A stretch of DNA of 64,000 nt from assembly GCA_013306675.1 (NCBI GenBank), contig JABLUY010000183.1, positions 1 to 64,000 on the forward strand. Reading direction: 5' to 3'. Every line of letters starts with the position of its first letter. The stretch's first letter is position 1. Under the pieces are notes generated by a model. The model had not been told where the DNA came from, searched no databases, and saw nothing but the letters and a program-made list of their open reading frames with translations. A program made the translations under genes and the position numbers. Positions 17,797 through 26,848 of this stretch are shown one piece after another. This stretch comes from Thraustochytrium sp. TN22 (taxonomy: Eukaryota; Sar; Bigyra; Thraustochytrida; Thraustochytriidae).

Positions 17797-20460
17797 CTAG
17801 TACATGTTGCGACCCCGTGGGGGAGACCGCGAGGGGCCACCGCGACGGCGATCGGCACCGCCGTCGCGAAAGCGCGGTGGTGGCGGGCTCCGGCTGCGCT
17901 CGGAACGGCCGCTGCCCATCGGGCGGCCCATATCCCCACCGCGGCGACGGCGCGGATCCTCGTCGCGGCCAGACATGACACTGCGGTCGTCAAAGTCGCG
18001 CCGGCGGCCCCCGCCACGGCCGTCGCGGCTCTCGCGGCCGTCACGGCGGTCGTCGCGGCCTCGAGGCCCGCCGCGACCTCCAGGACCGCCAGGGCCACCA
18101 CGGGCCAGACCTCGGTCCAGGTCCTCAAAGCGGTCGATAATCTTGTTGGACATTTCAATGACGAGCCGTACAGCGCGCTCGACGTTGTCCTGGTTCTCCG
18201 AGTAGACGAGAACCTCAAAGGGACCAACAATGTTTCCTTGGTTTTGGTTGGTCGGCGCGCCCAGCGCCTTGACGATACAGCGCACGCCGCAGTCCTGGAT
18301 ACGCTGGATATTGCTGCCACCCTTGCCAATGATGCGGTGCGCCGCCTTGAAGTGGGGCGGAAACGGCACGTTGATGGCGACAGATCGGCCAATCTCATTG
18401 TTACGCGAGATGGGCAGGTCGCGCACGCTAATGCCGGGCGCGAAGCTGGCGGCTGCCTCGACCGCGTCTGGCGCTGCGGCAACATTGGTACCGGCGGCGC
18501 GCGCAAAGAGGTTGGCGAGCTGCTGCATACTCTTGGGCTCAATGGGCGCGAAAGCAGAGCTCATCCCACCGTCGGTTGCGAGAACCGTGGCTGGTACCTG
18601 GCGCGCCTGCAGGTCCGGGCCATCCATGACGCGGCGCGTACGCACTTGAATGGGCAGCGCGCTCTCTTCGTCGGCGGGCCCGCTCAGAAAGAAGCCCGGT
18701 TCGAGCATCTCTTCGGCGGGACCCACCGCCTCGAAGACGCCGCTTACTTTGCCAACGCGCGTGTCCAGCAGCACGATGGGCGTCCCAGGCTGGATCATGG
18801 CCATGGCAGACCGATGCGCCGCGTCGCTCGCGAGCACGCCGGTACGGAGCATCTCTGCACACCAGTCCGCGCGCTCGCAGCCGATCACAAAGCCGGGCCG
18901 CTTCACGTGGATGGCGCCCGGCGCTACTGGAACGCCGCCAGGGCCGAGCGCCTGTGTGTGAGAGATGGCATTCACAGGCGCCCCGGGCCCGCCGGGGCCC
19001 GCTGGCCCGCCGTGCCCGCCGGGCGCGCCCGGCCGCCGGCCGCCCATGTCGTCGGCACGCGGACCGCGGCGCGCGGCCGAGGGCGGCCGATAGTTCGGGT
19101 TCTCACGCTCGAACTTGGTCATCTCCTCGATATGCGCGTCGACGGCCTCGTACAGCGACGGGTCCGGGCCCTCCATGTGCACGCCAAGCTTGACGTCACC
19201 GATCTGCGATACATCGACCTCGACCTTGGGCTGGCGATACATCATGACGAGCAGCGCGTGGCCCTCCGGCACGGGCAGCTCGGTACACTCGTATGCCATG
19301 GGCACCGGCAGGTCGACCTTGACCTCCGGCTCCCAGCTGGTGAGCATTGCGGCCGTCATGAAGTCCAGCGAGCACGTGTACACCCACTCGACCTGGAACA
19401 TGAAGGCGTGGCCCTTGGCCTCGGGCGGTAGGTCCACAATCGGCACGTCCAGGTCGGCTTCCACGGGGCTGCGCATGATGGCGCAGCCAGTGAACTGCGA
19501 GCAGTCGTTGGCCGCGAAGAGGATGTGCACCTGCGGCGACCGCTCGAAGAGAATGTTGAGCATCTTCATGTAGCACGGCAGGACAGACCAGGCATTGTAC
19601 TTGAGAGAAGCAGCCACGTGGTCCATGGACGTTGTGCGCATGATGACGTAGGCCGGCGCGCCGAGGCTGCCGTTGGCCTGGTACAGCTCCCGGTCGGGAG
19701 TGTCCAGGTCGGCCCCTAGGTCTTCAAGCGGGGATGCAGGTGCGCCGGACTGGCGCGCCTCATTCTGGTAGTTGCCGATAATATCCAGCAGGAGTGTCTT
19801 GGGTGGGGTCACCGGCCCGCGGTCGCCAGCCTCGTCCAGGCCGCCGCCAGGACCGCCGCGCTGCCTCAGCTCGTGTGCGCCGTGCGCAAAGTGGCAGCGC
19901 TGGCCAAACGGACAGTCGCCCGTCTGTTTCCAGTGCTTGCAGATGGAGACCTTGTAGTTTTCGTTGTGCTGCACGATCGTTTTCTTCTCCACGCCGTCCT
20001 CCGTGCTGGTGATCTCCGTGACGGTCATCTTGGTGTCGCCGATCTCGTCCCAGGGCACCACCTCAGGCAGCTCCTCGGGCGCGCGGCGCACGTGCCTAAA
20101 GTGGCAGGTCTGGCCCTTGCGGCAGAAACCGATCTTGTAGAAGAGGCATTCGACACGGTCCTCCTCCTTGGTGTGCTTAAAGATGCAGTCCGGCACCTGA
20201 CACTTTTCGCCCCAGCGGCACTCCGGCATGCGCGCCGGGTTGAGCTCGTGCAGATACTCACAGTCATCCATCTTCATGCAGAGATCCTTGACCCAGTGCC
20301 TGCAGACAACCGTTTTGAACTGGTGCTCGCGCGACCTGCTCACTTGCTCGTTCTTGCCGCCTTGCTGCACAGCGCGCACTGTGTCCTGTTCGAAATCGAA
20401 CAGCAGGTTGTTGTCATGGTCCGCGCCATCGCGCCGAAAGTCCGCCTTGAGCACCACCAT
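17797..20460 (-). CDS. CPSF30-like CCCH zinc-finger protein fused to YTH and KH domains
   Basis: Nuclear RNA-binding protein of 887 residues. It is predicted to act in pre-mRNA 3'-end processing and to read N6-methyladenosine. Three CCCH fingers from about residue 53 (VVCRHWVKDLC, MPECRWGEKC, VECLFYKIGFC) match plant CPSF30 fingers in order. A fourth, separated by an acidic linker, is of tristetraprolin type (CKHWKQTGDC...FAHGAHELR). A YTH domain at about 268-415 contains YNAWSVLP and VEWVYTC, giving the aromatic-cage tryptophans. A KH domain at about 690-775 has the IIGKGG loop. The tail is Arg/Gly/Asp-rich (RGG-like). The start at 20460 gives a sensible N-terminus; the upstream open frame is Gly/Ala/Arg low complexity. 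The first CPSF30 finger of animals is not seen. Confidence 0.88.
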   Translation of the reverse strand: MVVLKADFRRDGADHDNNLLFDFEQDTVRAVQQGGKNEQVSRSREHQFKTVVCRHWVKDLCMKMDDCEYLHELNPARMPECRWGEKCQVPDCIFKHTKEEDRVECLFYKIGFCRKGQTCHFRHVRRAPEELPEVVPWDEIGDTKMTVTEITSTEDGVEKKTIVQHNENYKVSICKHWKQTGDCPFGQRCHFAHGAHELRQRGGPGGGLDEAGDRGPVTPPKTLLLDIIGNYQNEARQSGAPASPLEDLGADLDTPDRELYQANGSLGAPAYVIMRTTSMDHVAASLKYNAWSVLPCYMKMLNILFERSPQVHILFAANDCSQFTGCAIMRSPVEADLDVPIVDLPPEAKGHAFMFQVEWVYTCSLDFMTAAMLTSWEPEVKVDLPVPMAYECTELPVPEGHALLVMMYRQPKVEVDVSQIGDVKLGVHMEGPDPSLYEAVDAHIEEMTKFERENPNYRPPSAARRGPRADDMGGRRPGAPGGHGGPAGPGGPGAPVNAISHTQALGPGGVPVAPGAIHVKRPGFVIGCERADWCAEMLRTGVLASDAAHRSAMAMIQPGTPIVLLDTRVGKVSGVFEAVGPAEEMLEPGFFLSGPADEESALPIQVRTRRVMDGPDLQARQVPATVLATDGGMSSAFAPIEPKSMQQLANLFARAAGTNVAAAPDAVEAAASFAPGISVRDLPISRNNEIGRSVAINVPFPPHFKAAHRIIGKGGSNIQRIQDCGVRCIVKALGAPTNQNQGNIVGPFEVLVYSENQDNVERAVRLVIEMSNKIIDRFEDLDRGLARGGPGGPGGRGGPRGRDDRRDGRESRDGRGGGRRRDFDDRSVMSGRDEDPRRRRGGDMGRPMGSGRSERSRSPPPPRFRDGGADRRRGGPSRSPPRGRNMY

Positions 20461-20970
20461 CCTGGTCTGGCGCAGGAGAGCCCTACGCGAGAGTACTCGA
20501 GGTCGGGCTCGTCCGGCTCGGGCGTCGGAGCCCAAGCGACGTCGAAGCTGGCTGTCTGCCTGCGCGCCGAAGCCGCCGCCACCACCGCGGCTGCCGGCTT
20601 GCGGCTGCGCGCCGCCGCTGCCCGCGCGCGCCGCCGCCGCCGCGCCCCCGCGCCGCGCCGCGCCGCGCCGCCGTTCAAGCTTTGTCAATCTGGCGGCTTG
20701 CGAGTCGCCGAAGGCTGCAGCAGCGTCGGAACCTCTGGAGCCTTTGGAGCTTCCGGACCCACGTTCGCGAAGGACAAAACGGTGGGCGGCCTGGCGCGGC
20801 ACGTGCGCGTGCAGAGTGCTCAGAGCCGAGCCGAGCCGTGCCGTGCAGTGCAGTGAGCAGCTTGGATGGATGGCACGGGTGGCAATCATTCTCTTTTAAT
20901 CAGCATTGTCAGACTATAGGAAACTACGTGGGCAGGTACAGCGGCCGGCGGCACGCGGGCCGTGACGGAG
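20461..20970. other. Intergenic upstream of CPSF30-YTH gene
   Basis: Promoter and leader side of the CPSF30-YTH gene and 3' side of the next minus-strand gene. Low-complexity GCC/GCG runs near 20570-20680. No coding frame supported. Confidence 0.5.
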
Positions 20971-23115
20971 TCAAAGGAGCGTCTCGCCGTTGCGGCGCGC
21001 GGCGCGGCAAATGGAGCACTCCTCGACGGGGTGGGCCAGCGAAAGGACGAAGTCGACGTCCTCCTTGGTCCAATTGCGCAGCTTCTTCTCGGAGCCGTCA
21101 AACCGTTGATACATGGACGAGCCGAAGTCGCGGTGCAGCTCGAGGATGCGGCGCATGAGGCCGGCCTTCTCGCGGGACCAGTGCAGGCGAAGCTGCGTCT
21201 CGTTAGCGCGCATGTCGGGGGTCAGGTTCCAGTCCTCGGCGCACTCTGTGCACTCGCACGCGGAGAGCAGTCCGAGCTCGACGTCGGCGAGGGAGAAGAG
21301 GTCGCGAAAGTGCGACTGGACATGGTGAAAGGGGCGGCCTGGGTAGTAAACCGTATGCAACTCGACCATCTTGGAGGTGACGTCTTTGCGCATGGGGTCA
21401 TTCCACTCCAGAAGGTTGCCCGGACTCTTCTTGTTGGCGGCAACGAGCGAGGCGAGGTGGTCCGCGAGGCGCTGCGCGAAGTCGTCATCGAGCGCTGGGT
21501 GCTGGCCCAACATGCTACGCACCATCGGGAGGAGTTTGGAGACGTCGCCGGCGCTGGACTTGGCCTTGTCCCAGAACCGCAAGTGCCGACGATCGCGGCG
21601 CTCCTGCAGGACGCGCTTGGTCTTTTGCTTGACGTGCTTGGCGCGGCACTCGGGATAGTCGCGGCAGGCGCGGTCCAAGGCGGTCCAGTCGCGTGTGCGG
21701 CGGTCGTTCGACTTGAGCGTCGTCTCAATGAGTTCGTAGAACTTGATGTGACCGTCCAAGGAGATCGCGTTGGCCGCTTGCGCCAAGGCGTTGAGTGTGT
21801 TGGATCCGGCCTTGCTTCCCTGACCGCGACTGCGCTTGGCCGGCGCGGTCCCGGCTGTCGTTGGATCGGCGGCGCCGGGCCCTTCCAGCGCCCGCTTGCT
21901 GCCGCGCGCCGCTTGGGCGCCCGTGGCCAGGGCCAGCGGTGGTGGTGGTGGCGGCGGCGGCGGCAGCGGCGAAGAGGCGGCTGGGATCGACTCCGTCAGT
22001 GCAGCATCCGCTGGGAGCTTGTTTGTTTGGCCCTGCTCAAGCAATGGTCCAGCACGTTCAATGCTGTGCTCTTGCGTGTGCTGCTGCTGCTGCTGCTGCT
22101 GCTGCTCTAGCTGCGGCTGTCGGTGGGCGTCGGACATGGTAGTGGTCTCGCGTGCGGCGCGTCCCAAAACCTCCGCAAGGACGGCAGTCGGGTTGGCGGA
22201 GGCGCCGCTGGAGCGCGCGGCGCAATCGCCCAGTGACTCCAGCAGTCCGGGCACGAGGGGCTTGAAGGCGGACAGCCCCAGCGCGGCGCTGGCCACGACG
22301 GAGGCGCCAACAAGCGGGTAGGGCGTGAGAACGTGGGCGTCAGATGGCGGGTTTCCGGAGCCTGCCGTCCCCACGGCGGCCGAGAGCGCGCTCAGCGGCG
22401 GAATGGGCCCGGTGGTGTCCGCGAAGGCGCGGCAGGCGCCGAGCAGGGCCTTGACGTGGTCATGGTGCGCGGTGCCCGAGACCGGCAGCCTGCCGAGCGC
22501 GTCGAGCGCGAGCACGGCTGCGCGCACAGGTGCAGCCTCGGAGATCGCTGCCGGGTCGACGGTGGTGGCCGGCTCGAGCGCGGCGAAGGCTTGCGCGCGT
22601 GCTGCGTCCGCGAGGTCCGGCACGGCCACAGAAAGTCCCAGCGCGGTTCGGTCGAGCGTGGCCTGCGTCTCAACGACGGCGAGATCCTCGGCGGAGAGCA
22701 GGACGACCTCGGCGTGCGGGTCCGGGCCGACCAAGGCTGCATCGGCGCCGTCCAACGGCGGCGCGAGCCCGTGGGAGGCGAGCAGCAAGCGGATCGCCGG
22801 TACCAGCCACTCGCGCAGCGTCTCGACGCGCGCCGTGCTCGGGTGCACAACGACCGCGGTCTGGAGCGCAAGGGCGTCCATGCCTGGCTGCTGGGCGGCG
22901 GGCACGGCCTGACGCGCCTGGAAGGCGACCTGCTGGAAGACGAGCTCGACGGCCGTGGCGTCGGTTGCGTCAAGGTTCCTGGCGACCAGGCCTAGCGTCG
23001 AGAAGTGCATCTCGATAATCTCCGCCGCCACATCGGTCCACGCTTGCGCGTGCGTGGTGCGCGTCGCCGCGTACGGCTGCAGCGCCGCCTTGAGGGCCGC
23101 CATGCTCACCGACAT
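20971..23115 (-). CDS. Uncharacterised protein with polyQ/polyP linker and C-terminal Cys motifs
   Basis: Not recognised. The predicted protein has 714 residues starting MSVSMAALK. The N-terminal third is Ala/Leu/Val-rich and helical. A polyglutamine run (CTG/CAG repeat, 22079-22109, about residues 336-345) and a polyproline run (about 375-390) form a linker. A basic nuclear-localisation-like patch (PAKRSRGQGSK) follows. The C-terminal third is charged and helical, with Trp-rich segments, a CECTEC cluster near residue 616 and CSIC near 698, which could bind zinc. The polyQ/basic/Cys layout would suit a nuclear protein, but no family is claimed. It is divergent from the aldo/keto reductase gene. 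The frame is open further upstream antisense to that gene, which I discount. Confidence 0.6.
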   Translation of the reverse strand: MSVSMAALKAALQPYAATRTTHAQAWTDVAAEIIEMHFSTLGLVARNLDATDATAVELVFQQVAFQARQAVPAAQQPGMDALALQTAVVVHPSTARVETLREWLVPAIRLLLASHGLAPPLDGADAALVGPDPHAEVVLLSAEDLAVVETQATLDRTALGLSVAVPDLADAARAQAFAALEPATTVDPAAISEAAPVRAAVLALDALGRLPVSGTAHHDHVKALLGACRAFADTTGPIPPLSALSAAVGTAGSGNPPSDAHVLTPYPLVGASVVASAALGLSAFKPLVPGLLESLGDCAARSSGASANPTAVLAEVLGRAARETTTMSDAHRQPQLEQQQQQQQQHTQEHSIERAGPLLEQGQTNKLPADAALTESIPAASSPLPPPPPPPPPLALATGAQAARGSKRALEGPGAADPTTAGTAPAKRSRGQGSKAGSNTLNALAQAANAISLDGHIKFYELIETTLKSNDRRTRDWTALDRACRDYPECRAKHVKQKTKRVLQERRDRRHLRFWDKAKSSAGDVSKLLPMVRSMLGQHPALDDDFAQRLADHLASLVAANKKSPGNLLEWNDPMRKDVTSKMVELHTVYYPGRPFHHVQSHFRDLFSLADVELGLLSACECTECAEDWNLTPDMRANETQLRLHWSREKAGLMRRILELHRDFGSSMYQRFDGSEKKLRNWTKEDVDFVLSLAHPVEECSICRAARRNGETLL

Positions 23116-23382
23116 GTCGCGGCGCGGGTCGCCGCAGCTCCAGCTCCGCCCCCCCCCCCCCGGAGGGCCGGGCGCGAGCGCGGGCGCCGGGCCAGCGCTG
23201 CTGCCCGCCGCTGCTGCTGCCGCCGCCCCAGCCGCCGTCGCCGCCGCTTGCTGCGCGCGGTGTCGTTGAAGGGCAGTCTGCAGCGGCGCGGCGCGGCGCG
23301 GCTCGGCGCGGCGCGGCGGCGCAGCAGTCGCGCATGGCGGTCGCCGCGTACGAGCACCTCGAGACGCCCGGTGGCGGCCGCA

Positions 23383-23422
<40 letters not shown>

Positions 23423-23511
23423 GTGTTGCAGCGGCGGCGTGTGAGGGCCGCGGCGGAGCGGGCTAGCGGCCAGGCCCGGGCCCGGGCGCGGCGTCCCTGG
23501 TTGGTGGCGCC
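23116..23511. promoter_or_regulatory. Divergent promoter region with poly-C and CGG tracts
   Basis: About 400 bp between opposed start codons. It holds a 13-base C tract (23149-23161), GCGGC-rich runs and a (CGG)n tract at about 23379-23420. Both promoters must lie here. The homopolymer is a likely site of sequencing or replication slippage. Confidence 0.45.
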
Positions 23512-24966
23512 ATGGCGGGGCTCCTGCGGCTGGGCGTGGGCAGCTACCGGCTGGTGGCGGGCGACGCGGCGCACTCGGGCGTGGTGCGGCGCGCGCTGCA
23601 GGCCGGGTTCTCCGTGGTGGACACGAGCGCGAACTACGGCGATGGGCTTGCGGAGGCGCTCATTGGCGACGTGCTGCAGTCTGCCGGCCGGGACGGCGTG
23701 CCGGCGCGCGAGGACGTGGAGGTGATTAGCAAGTTCGGGTTCATCCAGGGGCGCGACCTGGAGCAGCACGCAGAGCAACCGTGGGAGGGCGCGGTCCAGT
23801 ACACGGAGGACTGCTGGCACTCGCTGCACCCTTCGCTCATGAAACATCAGCTGAGCGGGTCGCTCGAGCGGCTCGGCTTGGAGCGCATCGACACATACCT
23901 GGTGCACAATCCGGAGCACTTTCTGATGGGTCAGATCCCTCCCGAGACCAGCATGGAGACGGGCGCGCCGCTTGTGGAGGCGCTGCGCGACCAGCTGGCA
24001 GAGCGACTCGCGGACGCCTTCGAGGCGTTGGAGCGCGAGGTGGACGCCGGACGCATCGGCGGCTACGGCGTGAGCAGCAACTCGTTTGCGCTGCCGCAGG
24101 AGCACCCGCACTTTGTGCCGTTCGAGAGCCTGGTGAGCCTGGCCAGCGAGGCGGCACGGCGCGTGCGCGGGTCCACCGGGACGCACTCGCTGACAACGCT
24201 CGAGTTCCCGGCCAACGTGATTGAGCGCACAGCGCTGACGCCAGTGGCGGCGGGCGGCAACGGCTGCGCGCAGTGGGCGCACGCGCAGGGGCTGCGCACG
24301 GTGATCAACCGCGCCCTGACGGCCTTCGACGACGTTGGTAGCTGGCGCCTCGCCGAGGCGGCCTTCCCGCCAGAGTACGCCGACAAGCGCGACGCCCTCC
24401 TGGCGCACCTGAGCCCAGAACCGCTCAGCGCGGAGGAGGCGCGCTCGCTGTCGTCGGAGGAGCGCACCGAGTGGGAGGAGACCCTGGAGGCGTGCGCCTG
24501 GCTGCGGCAGCTCGTGACGGACCTGGACGCTCAGATGAGCGCCTTTTCCAGCGTCATGCACTACCAGGACGACCTCATGCGCAAGGTGGTGCCCATGATC
24601 AACGCCAAGCTGGACGGTATGGACGAGGACACCTCGGGCCGCCTGTTCGCCTTCTTTGCCGAGTACGAGCTTGCGGTGCGGTCCGTGGCGGGCCAGCAGA
24701 CACGAACGCACGTCTTCGAGAGCATTAGCGGCGACGCACCGCTCGCAGCCGCGCGCGCGGACTGCGACCGGACCGCCTTCGTACCGCCCGACCTCCCCAT
24801 CGGTCTTGACCCGGCCGCGCAGGTCCCGCTCGAGGAGTTCGCGCTGGGTTGGCTGGCGAGCCAGCCCTGCGTGTCCACCATTCTCGTTGGCACCACCCGC
24901 GAGGAGTACGTCGACACTGCGTTGCGCGTGTTGAAGCGCGCCAACGCGACGAGGGAAGGACCTTGA
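23512..24966 (+). CDS. Aldo/keto reductase family protein
   Basis: Predicted NAD(P)H-dependent oxidoreductase with an (alpha/beta)8 barrel, 484 residues. The catalytic tetrad is visible: Asp37 and Tyr42 in DTSANYGDG, Lys74 in VISKFGF, and His132 in TYLVHNPEH. The protein is about 150 residues longer than typical family members. The extra sequence lies mainly after strand 6, with an acidic helical segment (EEARSLSSEERTEWEE) and a predicted helical domain before the C-terminal cofactor-binding stretch (ILVGTTREEYV). No signal peptide. The insert suggests a specialised subfamily; the substrate cannot be named. ATG at 23512 gives the canonical first strand LRLGVGSYRL at once, so the start looks right. 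Confidence 0.8.
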   Translation: MAGLLRLGVGSYRLVAGDAAHSGVVRRALQAGFSVVDTSANYGDGLAEALIGDVLQSAGRDGVPAREDVEVISKFGFIQGRDLEQHAEQPWEGAVQYTEDCWHSLHPSLMKHQLSGSLERLGLERIDTYLVHNPEHFLMGQIPPETSMETGAPLVEALRDQLAERLADAFEALEREVDAGRIGGYGVSSNSFALPQEHPHFVPFESLVSLASEAARRVRGSTGTHSLTTLEFPANVIERTALTPVAAGGNGCAQWAHAQGLRTVINRALTAFDDVGSWRLAEAAFPPEYADKRDALLAHLSPEPLSAEEARSLSSEERTEWEETLEACAWLRQLVTDLDAQMSAFSSVMHYQDDLMRKVVPMINAKLDGMDEDTSGRLFAFFAEYELAVRSVAGQQTRTHVFESISGDAPLAAARADCDRTAFVPPDLPIGLDPAAQVPLEEFALGWLASQPCVSTILVGTTREEYVDTALRVLKRANATREGP

Positions 24967-25296
24967 GCGAGGTAGTGGTGGTAAGCTTATCTTACCTGGT
25001 GATAGGTTAAGTTAGAAGAGACTTGTCGAGGCTTGAGCAAGCGCCAGGCGCGGCGCGGCACGGCATCGCTGCGCCAGCGCGCGGTCTGAATCCGCAGACG
25101 AGATGGCTGAAGTCTGCGCCTGGTGAGAGAGAACATGAGCACAGAGAAATGGTCAAATACAACTGGTTGCTAGCAAAGGGGCGCCCGGAGGAAGGAAACT
25201 ACACTGGACCTCAGTGTCAAGGTCCACCCGACCCGTGTGACGCGGAGCCGAGAACGCGAGGAGAAGGAGAGCGGAGTCAGCGTGAGTGCGTCGTCG
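24967..25296. other. Convergent 3' spacer
   Basis: 330 bp between the aldo/keto reductase and acyltransferase stops, with lower GC than the coding DNA. Nothing recognised. Confidence 0.6.
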
Positions 25297-26691
25297 TCAC
25301 CAGGTGGCGGCTCGCAGATGGGCGAGTGCAAAGTCCTGAAACGAGAGCAGCTGGCTGGGCCCTGCCTTGTCCGCGACCGCAGCCCATGACAAGGCCGGGG
25401 AGATGTCGAGCGAGGAGGCGGCGATCGGGGCGATCGCGTCGAACTGGATCTGGTCGAGGCGCGGGCGCGCTTTCCCCACGCCGGGTGCCTTGGCAAAACA
25501 GATGAGAAGACCACGCAAACGGTCGAAGAGACGCGAATCGTCGGCGATGGCCTTGGGCAGCTTGGAGCGGAACGCGACATAGGTGAAGGGCAGGACGGCG
25601 GCCGGCTTGAGCTTGTTCTTGGCGGCGACCTGGGCGAGGAACATGTCCGAGTAGGAGTGATCAGAGACCGGAAGCTTGAGCGAAGCGGCCATGACGTCGC
25701 GCACGTTCTGGCAATAAAGGAGCGAGTCGGCCGCCTCCTCCGGCGAGGGCTGGTAGAGCGGAAGGAATTCAACCGTGACGGCGTTGAATACCTGCGAGAG
25801 CGTCCGGAGCGCGATGAGCGAGCGCGAGGGCGCGCCGGCGCACCACGTCGGGTCGAAGTTTGTGTAGGCCCAGTGCAGCACGATGGGCTGCACGGGCGCG
25901 CCGGGCTCAAAGGCGCCGCGGCGGAAGGAGATGAGGCTGGTGCGGTTCGTGCAGGTGCCCTCGGGAAAGATCATGATCTGACGGCGCCAGGGCGAATCGG
26001 CGCAGACGCGCGCGCGGATCTCCTCAGCGACGTTGTGGCGGTTGTTCTTGTCGGCGCGGTCCACAAAGATTGTCTGCAGGGCCGAGATGTAGGGCCCGAG
26101 GAAGGTGCGCGCCAGGTCGATTTTGCTCACGGAGGACGGGCCGCGGCACGCGTAGCCAATGACCAGCGCGTCCATGACCGTGGAGTGCGGCGCTACAACG
26201 AGCATGCGCGTGTCCTCGGGCGAGGCCGGCTTGCCCTTGACGCGCACATGGTAGACGCCCATGCAGGCGAGCACCAGGTAGCAGGCAACGGCGGTGATGC
26301 ACTGCTGCGCCCTGCCGCGCACGGGCGGCAGCGGCTTGCTGGCGTCCACGCCCACGAGCGTGAGCGTCATGAAGACCGTGGCCAGGCCGATGACGGCCAG
26401 GATGAGCAGGAAGCGGAGCGGCGCCACCACCAGCACGCCCAGCACCAGCTTGACCCACTCGCGCGCGTTGATGCGCTCCAGCGTCTGAAACGGGTTCATC
26501 TTCTTCTCCGCCTCCTCCAGCGCCATCGCCGCGCTGCTGGCCGCCACGGACTGCACCAGGAGGTCGTACCAGGACCTTCGCTCCGCGCCTCCTGCCGTCA
26601 CGCCCGCGGACAGCTCCTGCGCGGGCGGCGCGCCTGCGTACGCCAGCATCTTGCTGCGCACCACCTCCACCACGGCCTGCGGCGCCCACAT
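25297..26691 (-). CDS. Lysophosphatidylcholine acyltransferase-like (PlsC family)
   Basis: Membrane acyltransferase, 464 residues, predicted to transfer an acyl chain from CoA to a lysophospholipid (Lands-cycle remodelling) in the endoplasmic reticulum. The HX4D motif is His169...Asp174 (HSTVMD). The glycerol-phosphate-binding motif is FPEGTCTN at about 242-249. The following SFRRGAF and LHWAY segments match LPCAT1/2-type enzymes. Two hydrophobic segments at about residues 80-125 should anchor the protein. Animal LPCAT1/2 have C-terminal EF-hands; none is seen here. The start at 26691 (MWAPQAVVEVV) is the first Met before conserved sequence; upstream open frame is Arg/Ala/Pro-rich and discounted. 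The precise lysophospholipid head group cannot be told from sequence. Confidence 0.85.
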   Translation of the reverse strand: MWAPQAVVEVVRSKMLAYAGAPPAQELSAGVTAGGAERRSWYDLLVQSVAASSAAMALEEAEKKMNPFQTLERINAREWVKLVLGVLVVAPLRFLLILAVIGLATVFMTLTLVGVDASKPLPPVRGRAQQCITAVACYLVLACMGVYHVRVKGKPASPEDTRMLVVAPHSTVMDALVIGYACRGPSSVSKIDLARTFLGPYISALQTIFVDRADKNNRHNVAEEIRARVCADSPWRRQIMIFPEGTCTNRTSLISFRRGAFEPGAPVQPIVLHWAYTNFDPTWCAGAPSRSLIALRTLSQVFNAVTVEFLPLYQPSPEEAADSLLYCQNVRDVMAASLKLPVSDHSYSDMFLAQVAAKNKLKPAAVLPFTYVAFRSKLPKAIADDSRLFDRLRGLLICFAKAPGVGKARPRLDQIQFDAIAPIAASSLDISPALSWAAVADKAGPSQLLSFQDFALAHLRAATW

Positions 26692-26812
26692 CCTCCTCCT
26701 CCCGCGCGCCGCCGCGCCGCGCCGCGCCGCCCCTCGCCCGGCTTTCCCGGTTCTGCTGCGCCGGGTCCCGCGCGTGCGTAGCCCCGCCTCGGCCTCGCAG
26801 CCCCGGCCGCCG

Positions 26813-26848
<36 letters not shown>

